From JAEINY01 sp942490535 (GTDB lineage: Bacteria; Bacteroidota; Bacteroidia; Bacteroidales; Marinilabiliaceae), in NCBI GenBank assembly GCA_942490535.1, contig CALNXQ010000008.1, positions 682,001 to 746,000 on the forward strand: DNA of 64,000 nt, in the 5' to 3' direction. The translations under genes and the position numbers were made by a program. The notes beneath the pieces are model-generated. The model was given only the letters and a program-made list of their open reading frames with translations. It was not told the origin of the DNA and ran no database searches. Position 1 is the first letter of the stretch. The number at the start of each line of letters is the position of its first letter. Of the stretch, positions 42,625-52,100 are shown in pieces.

Positions 42625-44073
42625 ATGCCATATAAAGAAAATCTCAAACGAGCGACTCAATTAAAGGCCGAATTGGATACCTATCGTCCTTTGTCAAAAG
42701 AGGTGGAACAACGCGTCATGCAAAAGTTTCGATTGGATTGGAACTACCACTCTGCCAACATTGAAGGGAATAAACTGAACTTTGGAGAAACCAAGGCCCT
42801 GATCATGTTTGGAATGACGGCCCAGGCAAAGCCGCTTAAGGATCATTTAGAGATGACCGGGCATGATGAAGCGATTAAATGGCTGGTTGAAGACATAAAA
42901 CAAGGGAGAGCATTGACAGAAAAATTCATTCGTGAATTACATGTCATGATCCTGAAAGAACCTTTCGAAGCCAAAGCCGTTACTGCAGATGGTCAATCCA
43001 CGACACGAACAATTGCTGTGGGACAATACAAAACAGCACCAAATCATGTGGTGACCAAAACCGGTGAAATATTTCACTTTGCATCGCCGGAGGAAACGCC
43101 GGTTAAGATGCGGGAACTGTTACAGTGGTATAACGACAACATGGACAAAGAAGAACTGCACCCGGTACTTTTCGCCACTGAATTTCACTACCGCTTCATT
43201 AGTATTCATCCCTTTGATGATGGCAACGGACGCCTGGCACGTTTGCTCATGAACTTCATTCTGATGCAAAAAGGATTTCCGCCGGCAATCGTTAAAACAG
43301 AGGATAAAGAAAACTACATGGCCGCCTTACAACAAGCGGATGCCGGTGAATTGGCTTACTTCTTCAACTATATCTGTGAACAAGTGAACCGTTCATTAGA
43401 TCTAATGATTAGAGGAGCCAAAGGAAAAAGCATTGAAGAAGAGGATGACCTGGACAAAAAACTGGCACTATTAAGACAAGATATTGAAAAGGAGGACAGT
43501 GAGAATGAAATAAAGGAAAGCTTATCCATTGAAGCAGTGAAGAACACCTTAGACAGTTGGGGATATGAACTCTTAACGAAATTAGCAAAAACAACCGGTA
43601 AGTTTAATGACTTTTATACCAAAACTACTCACCAGGCTTATCTTACCTTGGGTACTTCTGGGCCAAGAATTGAGTTTACAAATGATTTAACATTTGAGTC
43701 ATTTGAAGCGGAACTTGTCAAAATGCAAGAGAAAGAGGAGAAATTGTATAAAGCTGAAATTAGGTTGATTGGGTCATTTGCTGGTTATAAAAAAGGGGGG
43801 CTGAAACCTTTCAATTGTAATTTTAGCTTGGAGATTGAATTTGAAGAGTACTTCTACCATGTCAATGCAACTACTTTCAGTTCAAAGACCAAAGCAACTG
43901 GTAAAGATTCCCTTTTCAAAAATTTATTACATAAGCCATTGAATGCGGAGGAAATCAAAAGTATTGACAAAAACTGGGGTGAATCATTATTAGAGTATTT
44001 GAAATACCATATTCAGGAAATCAAGAGGGCGGATGAATGGAAAAAAACAAACCCCAATTTTGATGGCCTATAA
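42625..44073 (+). CDS. Fic-domain AMP-transferase, long form with C-terminal domain
   Basis: 482 residues. The first 285 are a close paralogue of the upstream Fic protein, with intact catalytic HPFDDGNGRLAR at His195 and intact inhibitory helix Ser43-Ala-Asn-Ile-Glu47-Gly-Asn. An additional domain of about 190 residues (from SLSIEAVKNTLDSWGYELL) is not recognised; it may bind target or DNA. Fic genes are often found inside type I R-M loci, but their role there is not established. The pair probably arose by duplication. Confidence 0.88.
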   Translation: MPYKENLKRATQLKAELDTYRPLSKEVEQRVMQKFRLDWNYHSANIEGNKLNFGETKALIMFGMTAQAKPLKDHLEMTGHDEAIKWLVEDIKQGRALTEKFIRELHVMILKEPFEAKAVTADGQSTTRTIAVGQYKTAPNHVVTKTGEIFHFASPEETPVKMRELLQWYNDNMDKEELHPVLFATEFHYRFISIHPFDDGNGRLARLLMNFILMQKGFPPAIVKTEDKENYMAALQQADAGELAYFFNYICEQVNRSLDLMIRGAKGKSIEEEDDLDKKLALLRQDIEKEDSENEIKESLSIEAVKNTLDSWGYELLTKLAKTTGKFNDFYTKTTHQAYLTLGTSGPRIEFTNDLTFESFEAELVKMQEKEEKLYKAEIRLIGSFAGYKKGGLKPFNCNFSLEIEFEEYFYHVNATTFSSKTKATGKDSLFKNLLHKPLNAEEIKSIDKNWGESLLEYLKYHIQEIKRADEWKKTNPNFDGL

Positions 44074-44149
44074 CAGAGGCAATAGCCATATTTAATTCAC
44101 AATAAACCAAACACCGCACAATAAACCCACCAGGTTTAATAAGCAATAC

Positions 44150-45439
44150 ATGAGCACACTTAACGACAATATAAATAGCAATACAAAACAATCAAAGCAG
44201 GGACTCAATGACGAGAGACCTGGGTTTAAACACACTAAATTAGGGTGGATTCCAGAAACATGGGGTACTGACAAGCTTAAGAATATTGCTGTAGTTCAAA
44301 CCGGGATCCAGAAAGGAGCTAAAAAGGAAGGTAAAAAAGTAAAATTGCCTTACTTAAGAGTTGCAAATGTTCAAGATGGTCATCTCAATCTTTCTGAAAT
44401 AAAATACATTGAGGTTTTGGAAGATAAGGTTGAGAGATACCTCCTAAAGAAAGGGGATGTTCTCATGACTGAAGGAGGTGATTTTGATAAGCTTGGAAGA
44501 GGTACAATTTGGAATAGTGAGATTAAAAATTGCTTACATCAAAACCATGTATTTGCAGTTAGACCAGATCAAGAAATATTGTTGCCATATTTTTTAAATG
44601 CTTTCTCATCAAGTGAACATGGTAAGTTTTACTTCAAATTATGTTCCAAGCAAAGCACGAATTTGGCCAGTATAAACTCCAGCCAATTAAAGAACTTCAT
44701 TGTACCTCTTCCTTCGAAACCAGAACAGGAATTAATTACTACCTGCCTCTCCACCTGGGACAAAGCCATCCAAACCCTCACTAAACTCATTGAGCAAAAA
44801 GAGTTACGCAAAAAAGGCCTCATGCAGCAACTCTTAACCGGTAAAAAAAGCTTGCCAGGTTTTAGTGGGGAGTGGAAGAAAGTGAAGTTGGGCAGGTATT
44901 TTTCAGAACGTAAGGAAACAGGTTTTGATGATCTGCCATTACTCTCAGTTGGAGAAGCAGGAGTTTATCCACAAACCGAATCCAATAAAAAAGACACTTC
45001 AAATAATGATAAAACCAAGTACAAGCGTATTTGCAAAGGGGATATTGGATATAACACAATGAGAATGTGGCAAGGTAGAAGTGCACTGTCTCAATTGGAA
45101 GGCATAGTAAGTCCTGCTTATACAATCTTGCACCCCAAGGATCAAGCAGATTCAGAGTTTTTCTCGTACCTATTTAAGTTGCCAAAAGTAGTTTTTAAGT
45201 TTTATAGGAATTCTCAAGGCCTAGTCAGTGATACCTTGAATTGTAAGTATAAGGATTTTGCAATTGTTAAAGTGATGCTTCCTCCTACAATTGAAGAACA
45301 AATCGCCATTGCCAAAGTCATGCAAACTGCCGATACCGAAATCAAGTTGCTAAAAACCAAGCTGAATAAACTCCAGCAGCAGAAAAAAGGAATGATGCAG
45401 CAGCTGCTCACAGGAAAAAAAAGATTAATTAACGAATAA
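44150..45439 (+). CDS. hsdS: Type I restriction-modification specificity subunit
   Basis: 429 residues with two target-recognition domains (about 30-180 and 240-385) and two coiled-coil conserved regions ending in nearly identical LMQQLLTGKK and MMQQLLTGKK. It sets the bipartite DNA sequence recognised by the HsdM/HsdR complex. The N-terminal 28 residues are an extra Asn/Lys-rich stretch before KLGWIPETWG. The stop is 11 bp before the first cyclase gene, suggesting one transcript. Confidence 0.94.
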   Translation: MSTLNDNINSNTKQSKQGLNDERPGFKHTKLGWIPETWGTDKLKNIAVVQTGIQKGAKKEGKKVKLPYLRVANVQDGHLNLSEIKYIEVLEDKVERYLLKKGDVLMTEGGDFDKLGRGTIWNSEIKNCLHQNHVFAVRPDQEILLPYFLNAFSSSEHGKFYFKLCSKQSTNLASINSSQLKNFIVPLPSKPEQELITTCLSTWDKAIQTLTKLIEQKELRKKGLMQQLLTGKKSLPGFSGEWKKVKLGRYFSERKETGFDDLPLLSVGEAGVYPQTESNKKDTSNNDKTKYKRICKGDIGYNTMRMWQGRSALSQLEGIVSPAYTILHPKDQADSEFFSYLFKLPKVVFKFYRNSQGLVSDTLNCKYKDFAIVKVMLPPTIEEQIAIAKVMQTADTEIKLLKTKLNKLQQQKKGMMQQLLTGKKRLINE

Positions 45440-45450
45440 ACACATTGCCT

Positions 45451-46248
45451 ATGCCCAACCTTAATCAGATACTCAAGCTAAAGTCTCATTATTACTCATT
45501 AAATGATCAAGAGAAAGACGTAACAAAGTTTTTTGAATCCACTGTGGCCAAAGAGTCCATAAGAAAAGCTTTCAGACCAGACATGCTTAATGAAGCACGA
45601 GAAGAGTTTTTCTCTTTTAATTTAAATGAGAGCTTTAATGTTGACAAACCAGATATTATACAATATTTCGAAAATGCACAAGAGCAAGATGTTATACTGT
45701 TATTTATCGACATCACCTCCTTCTCAAAAACAATTAAAGGATGGGCCAATACCAGTGTAAGAAATTTTTTAGATGAGTACTATAAAAAGATAATTCCCAT
45801 TATTTATGAACATGGTGGGGAAATTGAAAAACTAATAGGTGATGGAATTATCGTAGTCTTTGGCAAGCCTTTTTTAAACGTAGAATCCCCACACAATGTC
45901 TATAAAGCTAAAAAATGCGCAGAAGCAGTAATTAAAGAATTTCATGGAACTGATAAAAATGTAAAAGTGGCCATACACAAGGGTGAAGTTAACTATTACA
46001 GAGTTCCGGGTGATCATTATGGAGAATACACCATGATTGGTCAGGCAATAACAGATCTGTATCGCTTAGAAAGTGTCTCAGTAGGTAATTGCATCAACTT
46101 TTTTGACACCTCAACCTATGATGCTTTAGGATGGAAATATAGTGAATTTGATTTGTACAGAATTTACTTTAGAGAAAAGAACACCCCATCACTTCAGGGC
46201 ATAGACTATAATTCTATTAAGTGCATTTCATTTCCAGGTTATAACTAA
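45451..46248 (+). CDS. Class III nucleotidyl cyclase-domain protein
   Basis: 265 residues from ATG 45,451 (a TTG two codons earlier is weaker). A helical N-terminus of about 80 residues precedes a class III cyclase domain: first metal Asp in LLFIDITSFS, second in KLIGDGIIVVF with the upstream substrate-site Lys kept, AIHKGEVNY, and GQAITDLYRLE, where the usual catalytic Asn is Thr but Arg is retained. It differs from the PycC-like cyclase 6 bp downstream. It could be a second synthase, a regulatory partner forming a heterodimer, or a sensor. Confidence 0.8.
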   Translation: MPNLNQILKLKSHYYSLNDQEKDVTKFFESTVAKESIRKAFRPDMLNEAREEFFSFNLNESFNVDKPDIIQYFENAQEQDVILLFIDITSFSKTIKGWANTSVRNFLDEYYKKIIPIIYEHGGEIEKLIGDGIIVVFGKPFLNVESPHNVYKAKKCAEAVIKEFHGTDKNVKVAIHKGEVNYYRVPGDHYGEYTMIGQAITDLYRLESVSVGNCINFFDTSTYDALGWKYSEFDLYRIYFREKNTPSLQGIDYNSIKCISFPGYN

Positions 46249-46254
46249 CAAGCT

Positions 46255-47214
46255 ATGGCAGTAAAAAAAATTCTTGAGGAAATAAGCACCGATGTAGCTG
46301 ATGTGATTGACACTGATTTCAACCACGTCACAACAAAGTTGGTCCCCTCTTTAGAAGATAGCGGACTTACCTTTGAACGCGGAGCCGAAAAAAAAGGCAA
46401 ACTATTAAAAACCTGCGTACTATTTGTAGACATTAGAGACTCAGTAGCTCTAACCGAGAAGCATCACAACAAAACAATGGGTAAGGTATATACGGCATTC
46501 ACCAAAGCGGTTTTAAAAGCAGCTCACCACCATGGCGGTTTTATCCGGAACATCATTGGTGACAGAGTAATGGTAGTGTTTCCCGAAGAAGGGTGCTTTA
46601 CAAAAGCAGTCGATTGTGCCATTTCAATCAATCACATCTGTAAAAAAATCATTGACAAAAAATTCAGGGGAGTTGATTTTAAATGTGGAATTGGTATCGA
46701 CTATGGAGAGCTACGTGTGATAAAAGTCGGAGTACAAAAACAAGGAGAGGAACGGTCTGAAAACAAGGGACTGGTTTGGGTTGGATACCCTGCTAACCTG
46801 GCATCACGTTTAACAGACAAGGCGAATAAAAAAATTGAAGAAGACTATTTTGAAGTAACGAAGAATCCAACTAATCCGGAATTCACAATGAGTGTAGTTA
46901 CCAGCGCATTGGGTTTTACTCCTGGTTTTCCATTTCCACCTAAACCAGTAAATTCAAATCCCCCACAATATCTTGACAAAATTGAAACAGTTCAAATGAC
47001 ACCTGTTGAATTTGCAAACAGCATTTACTGTTCTGATGTCGGTGAGCTCTCTTTATACGATGGTCGCTTAATTAAATCAGAAAGAAAAAAACGAACCATC
47101 GAATTTAAACCCATCCTTATGTCTGAAGCTGTTTTCAATGGCTACAAAAAAGCAAACCCTGACTGTAACACAATTAAAGAAAAATTATGGAAAAGAAGTA
47201 AAACACCCTATTGA
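46255..47214 (+). CDS. Pycsar pyrimidine cyclase (PycC-like)
   Basis: 319-residue class III cyclase. First metal Asp is in VLFVDIRDSVALTEKH and the second in NIIGDRVMVVF; GIDYGELRV and GYPANLASRL carry the catalytic Asn and Arg. The adenine-selecting Lys seen in adenylate cyclases is Asn here (RNIIGD), consistent with a pyrimidine nucleotide substrate. The C-terminal 100 residues are a PycC-type extension. In Pycsar defence, PycC makes cCMP or cUMP on phage infection and activates a membrane or TIR effector. The effector gene follows 67 bp downstream. Base specificity cannot be read with certainty. Confidence 0.82.
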   Translation: MAVKKILEEISTDVADVIDTDFNHVTTKLVPSLEDSGLTFERGAEKKGKLLKTCVLFVDIRDSVALTEKHHNKTMGKVYTAFTKAVLKAAHHHGGFIRNIIGDRVMVVFPEEGCFTKAVDCAISINHICKKIIDKKFRGVDFKCGIGIDYGELRVIKVGVQKQGEERSENKGLVWVGYPANLASRLTDKANKKIEEDYFEVTKNPTNPEFTMSVVTSALGFTPGFPFPPKPVNSNPPQYLDKIETVQMTPVEFANSIYCSDVGELSLYDGRLIKSERKKRTIEFKPILMSEAVFNGYKKANPDCNTIKEKLWKRSKTPY

Positions 47215-47281
47215 AAATATCAATGGCAAAGTATTTGGAGGTGATGTTATCTGGACTATTAGTTAAATATAAAAAAATACG

Positions 47282-47827
47282 ATGATGAAAAAAGAATTGC
47301 ACAACATTTTCAATAATGTAAACGAGTGGCTAAAATTTGCTGAAGCAAAGAATGCAGGTATTTTAGGATTAACATCAATAATGGTATTTTGGCTGTTAAG
47401 ACTCGTAAATAGTAATATCGATGGATTCTGCTTTTACTTTTATTACGGCTTGATTTTAGTTGGTGCCATTGTAATTATCCTGGCATTAATGTCCTTTGCA
47501 CCAATTCTGAATAAGTTCTATTCAAATAATATTGGTAAATACGGCAATCATAAAAACATCTATTTCTACGGAGATATCAAAGACTTCAAAGATAAAAATG
47601 GCAATTTTAAAACGGACGAATACCTGCTTTTAGTGCATAAAAAAGCGGGCAAAAATGTGAATAATTTTACACCAAACCCATTAGAAGAAGACCTCGCTAA
47701 ACAGATCATTGTAAATTCTCACATTGCCTACCGAAAGTACAGCATCTTTAAACTCATTATTAACATTTATCTTTATGGCTCGATTACTGCTTTAATAGGT
47801 GCATTAGCCATTAACTATCTTTATTAA
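47282..47827 (+). CDS. Pycsar membrane effector (PycTM-like)
   Basis: 181 residues of the DUF5706 (Pycsar effector) type. WLKFAEAKNAGILGLTSIMVFWLL and the next hydrophobic segment form a paired N-terminal membrane hairpin. The middle cytoplasmic part includes NIYFYGDIKDF and EEDLAKQIIVNSHIAYRKYSIFK, the family signature, followed by a last membrane helix. Cyclic pyrimidine nucleotide binding makes such effectors damage the inner membrane and stop phage growth through host death or dormancy. The start is one of two adjacent ATGs. Confidence 0.85.
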   Translation: MMKKELHNIFNNVNEWLKFAEAKNAGILGLTSIMVFWLLRLVNSNIDGFCFYFYYGLILVGAIVIILALMSFAPILNKFYSNNIGKYGNHKNIYFYGDIKDFKDKNGNFKTDEYLLLVHKKAGKNVNNFTPNPLEEDLAKQIIVNSHIAYRKYSIFKLIINIYLYGSITALIGALAINYLY

Positions 47828-47858
47828 TACCATAGAGGATTATATTATTAAGCACTGA

Positions 47859-47886
47859 GCCTGATGCATATCATGATGCATCAGGC
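47859..47886. terminator. Perfect 11-bp inverted repeat after the Pycsar effector
   Basis: GCCTGATGCAT (47,859-47,869) and ATGCATCAGGC (47,876-47,886) with a 6-nt loop, 32 bp after the effector stop. It lacks a clear T-run, so it is either a weak terminator separating the Pycsar genes from hsdR or a regulator dyad. Confidence 0.5.
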
Positions 47887-47969
47887 CCTGATATTCCTTT
47901 CTCCGAAAATGGTAGAAAAAGTATTACATAAGAAAACATCCACAGCTTTCCCCCTACACCCCAACACCT

Positions 47970-50900
47970 ATGCAAACCCCATCATTCAAAGAAGATCACA
48001 TTTCTCAATTGCCGGCACTGCAGATGCTGATCAAACTCGGTTACAATTACCTCACACCCAATGAAGCACTGGAGGCGCGTGGTGGCAAAACATCCAATGT
48101 AATACTGGAAAAGGTATTACGCAAGCAGTTAAAAGCCATCAACACCATTAACGTTTCATCGGCTAAAACCACCAGTTTCTCCGACAATAACATTGAGACC
48201 GGCATTCAGGCCATCAAAGAGATACCTTTAGTAGATGGATACATTGCAGCTTCCGAATACGCTTACAACCTCTTAACCCTGGGAAAGGCATTAGAACAGA
48301 GCATTGATGGAGATAAAAAAAGCTTCACACTCCAATACATCGATTGGAAAAGACCGGAGAATAACGTTTTTCATGTCACTGAAGAATACACGGTGATGCG
48401 ATCCGGAAGCAAAGAAAGTTACATCCCGGATATTGTTCTCTTTGTAAACGGCATCCCGCTTTGTATCATTGAGTGCAAGCGTCCCGACATGAAAGAACCC
48501 ATTACACAGGCTGTCTCACAGCACCTGCGCAATCAGCACGAAAATGGTATTCGCTCACTATATGTCTATGCCCAATCTTTGTTAAGCCTGGCCACTGATT
48601 ATGGCCGCTATGCATCTTGCGGCACACCTGCTGAGTTTTGGGCACACTGGGAAGAGAAATTGAATGAAAAAGAACAGAAAACATACCTGGCCACACTAGA
48701 GCAACTAAAGAATAAACCTTTAGATAACAAGGAAAAGAATAAACTATTTGCGGACCGTTTCGCTTATGTCAGGCAATACTTTGATGCCTTGGAAAAGGAA
48801 CCGGTTCTGCAAACCCAACAGGATGTCTATTTGTACGGATTATGCCATCCGCAACGCCTGCTGGATTTTGCGTTTAATTACATCCTGTTTGATAATGGAC
48901 AAAAAAAAATTGCTCGTTACCAACAATACTTTGCAGTCCGTAAAACCTTAAAGCAGGTGACCCATCTAGAGGGTGGAAAACGCAGAGGTGGAGTCATCTG
49001 GCACACGCAAGGCAGTGGTAAATCATTGACCATGGTCATGCTGGCACAGGCCATTGCAATGGAAAAAACCATTCGCAACCCTAAAATAATACTGGTAACC
49101 GACCGCACCGATCTGGATGAACAGATCACCAAGACTTTCCGCAAATGTGGCAAGGAGGTGGAAAACGCCAAAACAGGCAGCCAGCTGGTTGAACACCTGC
49201 AAAGCAAGCAGGATACCGTAGTAACCACCATCATCAATAAATTTGAAACGGCGGTCAGGAAGATGACCCAACCATTGGAAAGTCCCGACATATTCGTGTT
49301 GGTGGATGAAGGTCACCGTACACAGCATGGAACCTTTAACATCGAGATGCAGAAAACACTGCCCAATGCCTGTTTCATTGCTTTCACTGGGACACCGCTA
49401 TTTAAAAAAGACAAGAGTACCCTGACCAAATTCGGCACCATCATCGACGATTATACCGTTGACAAAGCAGTAAAGGATAAAGCCGTAAAACCATTGCTTT
49501 ATGAGGGACGACATGCCTTTCAGAAAGTAAATGAAGCACCGCTCGATAATTACTTCTCCATGATATCGGAGCCACTCAACGATTACGAGAGAGCGGATCT
49601 CAAAAAGAAGTTCAGCCGGGCCGATCAGCTCAACATAGCAGATCAGAAGATATACGCTATCTGCTGGGACATCAGCAGACACTATCAAAAAAACTTTCAA
49701 GGGCAAACAGCACTCAAAGGACAATTGGTGTGTCAATCGAAAGCAGCAGCTGTCAAATACAAGAAATACCTGGACGAAATAGGTAAAGTAACATCCGACT
49801 TGGTAATTTCACCCCCGGATGAGCGGGAAGGAGAAGACAGTGCCTACGGAGAATCAACAGACCTGGTAAAACAGTTTTGGAAAAAGATGATGGACGAACA
49901 TGGGACGTCCAAAAAATACCAGAAAAACATCATCAACCGCTTTACCTACAGCGACGATCCGGAGATTATAATAGTCGTCGACAAACTGCTAACCGGTTTC
50001 GATGCACCTCGTAATACCGTGCTTTACCTCACCCGAAAATTACAGGGACACACCCTTTTGCAGGCCATTGCCCGGGTGAACCGGGTCTATCCGGATAAAG
50101 ACTATGGATACGTGATTGACTACTATGGTGTGTTGGGTGCATTGGATAATGCACTCGAAACATACTCATCATTTGAGGAGTTCGACCTGGAAGATCTGGA
50201 CGGGACCATTACCAATATCAATGAAGAGATCAAAAAACTGCCGCAAAAACATTCTGAATTATGGGACCTGTTCAAAACAGTAACCAATAAACGGGATGCT
50301 GAAGCATATCAACAGCACCTGCGCGACGAAGCCGTCCGGGTTCTGTTTTACGACAAGCTGGCAGGATTTGCACGAATCCTCAAACTGGCCCTTTCGTCCA
50401 TCGAGTACCACAAAAATACCGATGCAAAAACAATTGTACGATACAAAGAAGACCTGGCCTTTTTCATGAAATTGCGAAAAGCCGTGATACAACGCTATTC
50501 CGATACCATCGACTTTAAAAAATACGAAGGTCAGATTCAGAAACTGATCGATACACATATTCCCACTGAAAGTGTAGAAGTCATAACCGAATTAGTCAAC
50601 ATTTTCGATAAAGACGCCTTTCAAAAGGAAGTAGAAAAAACAGTGGGAGAAGCCGCCAAAGCGGATAAGATCGCATCGCGTACGGCCCGTCACATCACGG
50701 AGAAGATGGAAGAAGATCCCACATTCTACAAAAAATTCTCTCGGCTATTGAACGAAACCATTCAAGATTATTTAGAGGGTAGAATCTCCGCAAATGAATG
50801 CCTGAACAAGGTAAAAGACATCTCTGAGAAGGTACTTTCACATACCGACAGCTCAATCCCCGAAGCATTAAATAGTCGCGAAGTGGCCAAAGCCTTTTAC

Positions 50901-51182
50901 GGCATCACACTAGAAGAGTTCAAGGACAAATGGCCGAAGGAAACCGATATTAAAGAAAAAGGAGTCGATGTGGCCATAGCCATTGATGACATCATTAAAA
51001 GCCAGATTGTAGTCGACTGGACCAACCCAAGTAACCTCGACATATCAAAAAAGATGATCTTCCTAATAGGCGATTACCTCATCGATGAGGTACGCGACAA
51101 ATTAAATTTGAACTTAAGCTTCAGCGATATCGATCACATTGCTGCACGCATGGTGGATGTGGCCAAAACGAGATACAAGTGA
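47970..51182 (+). CDS. hsdR: Type I restriction endonuclease motor subunit
   Basis: 1070 residues. The N-terminal PD-(D/E)xK nuclease core reads YIPDIVLFVNGIPLCIIECKRPD (about 150-173). The SF2 translocase has Walker A HTQGSGKS near residue 346, the DEGH box VLVDEGHRTQ and motif VI QAIARVNRVYPDKD. The helical C-terminus contacts the methylase core. HsdR pumps DNA and cuts at random distance when it meets unmethylated sites. It is separated from hsdM/hsdS by the Fic and Pycsar genes. Confidence 0.95.
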   Translation: MQTPSFKEDHISQLPALQMLIKLGYNYLTPNEALEARGGKTSNVILEKVLRKQLKAINTINVSSAKTTSFSDNNIETGIQAIKEIPLVDGYIAASEYAYNLLTLGKALEQSIDGDKKSFTLQYIDWKRPENNVFHVTEEYTVMRSGSKESYIPDIVLFVNGIPLCIIECKRPDMKEPITQAVSQHLRNQHENGIRSLYVYAQSLLSLATDYGRYASCGTPAEFWAHWEEKLNEKEQKTYLATLEQLKNKPLDNKEKNKLFADRFAYVRQYFDALEKEPVLQTQQDVYLYGLCHPQRLLDFAFNYILFDNGQKKIARYQQYFAVRKTLKQVTHLEGGKRRGGVIWHTQGSGKSLTMVMLAQAIAMEKTIRNPKIILVTDRTDLDEQITKTFRKCGKEVENAKTGSQLVEHLQSKQDTVVTTIINKFETAVRKMTQPLESPDIFVLVDEGHRTQHGTFNIEMQKTLPNACFIAFTGTPLFKKDKSTLTKFGTIIDDYTVDKAVKDKAVKPLLYEGRHAFQKVNEAPLDNYFSMISEPLNDYERADLKKKFSRADQLNIADQKIYAICWDISRHYQKNFQGQTALKGQLVCQSKAAAVKYKKYLDEIGKVTSDLVISPPDEREGEDSAYGESTDLVKQFWKKMMDEHGTSKKYQKNIINRFTYSDDPEIIIVVDKLLTGFDAPRNTVLYLTRKLQGHTLLQAIARVNRVYPDKDYGYVIDYYGVLGALDNALETYSSFEEFDLEDLDGTITNINEEIKKLPQKHSELWDLFKTVTNKRDAEAYQQHLRDEAVRVLFYDKLAGFARILKLALSSIEYHKNTDAKTIVRYKEDLAFFMKLRKAVIQRYSDTIDFKKYEGQIQKLIDTHIPTESVEVITELVNIFDKDAFQKEVEKTVGEAAKADKIASRTARHITEKMEEDPTFYKKFSRLLNETIQDYLEGRISANECLNKVKDISEKVLSHTDSSIPEALNSREVAKAFYGITLEEFKDKWPKETDIKEKGVDVAIAIDDIIKSQIVVDWTNPSNLDISKKMIFLIGDYLIDEVRDKLNLNLSFSDIDHIAARMVDVAKTRYK

Positions 51183-51877
51183 TGAAGGATCAGGTACAGT
51201 TTGGTTCCAAAACCATTGATTACACCATAAGTTTTTCCAAACGAAAAACCTTGGGCATCACCATTACACCGGAGATGGAAGTGTTGGTGAAAGCACCGGA
51301 GGGTACGTCACAAGAAAAGATCAGAGAAAAAGTACTAAAGCGCGCACCATGGATTATTAAGCAGCTCAGCTATTTTCTCTCCTTTTATCCCAAGATGCCG
51401 GAGAAGCTTTTTGTCAGTGGAGAATCGCATCTATACATGGGACGTCACTACCGCTTAAAGGTAACAGCAGCAAAAATAGAAGAAGTATGTTACAAAGGCC
51501 GGTTCATCGAAGTCTACACCAATGATAAAAGCAAGGTAAAACAATTGATGGAGCAATGGTACCGAAACCGAGCCAAAGTTAAATTTCAGGAGATCGCACA
51601 ACCCCTCATCGAAAAATTTGCCCGTTTCAAGGTAGAACCCTCAGACCTTTACATCCAGGAAATGGCCACGCGCTGGGGCAGCTGCACCCCAAAGGGGAAA
51701 ATCATACTCAATCCCGAGCTCATCAAGGCCCCTCGCCCCTGCATCGAATACGTCATCATCCACGAACTCTGCCACCTCATCCACCACGATCACACCGCCA
51801 AATTCATCGAACTCCAGGAACGCATGATGCCTGACTGGGAAAAATGGAAAGATAAACTTGAAAGATTATTGGCTTAA
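51182..51877 (+). CDS. YgjP-like zinc metallopeptidase
   Basis: 231 residues of the YgjP/SprT-like DUF45 family. The zinc site is HELCHLIHHDH; ATRWGSCTPKGKIILNPEL precedes it as in YgjP proteins. ATG overlaps the hsdR stop (TGATG), so the genes are coupled. This family often adjoins hsdR in type I loci; the role is unproven, possibly proteolytic control of the restriction subunit, a known need for restriction alleviation. Confidence 0.9.
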   Translation: MKDQVQFGSKTIDYTISFSKRKTLGITITPEMEVLVKAPEGTSQEKIREKVLKRAPWIIKQLSYFLSFYPKMPEKLFVSGESHLYMGRHYRLKVTAAKIEEVCYKGRFIEVYTNDKSKVKQLMEQWYRNRAKVKFQEIAQPLIEKFARFKVEPSDLYIQEMATRWGSCTPKGKIILNPELIKAPRPCIEYVIIHELCHLIHHDHTAKFIELQERMMPDWEKWKDKLERLLA

Positions 51878-52100
51878 TAGTGAATGCTGTCATAGTGTTT
51901 TATCTAGATAAGAGTTTAAAATCCTCTCCCCCTTCCCCTAAATAATCATCCAAAATCAACCTTATTTAATCAAAGAAATTCAATACAGTCCAACCAGTAT
52001 ACATATTAACTTATTTTCACTATATTTAACCTGGTTTAAACTAAAATTATACCTATCAGAATTCTGGCAATCCATTGCCCTTCCTGAAGAAGGTAAGTTT

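Noticed and set aside
45451..47827. CBASS rather than Pycsar
   Set aside because: The synthase has class III cyclase metal motifs, not a CD-NTase nucleotidyltransferase GS-x-D-x-D motif, and the effector is of the DUF5706 Pycsar type.
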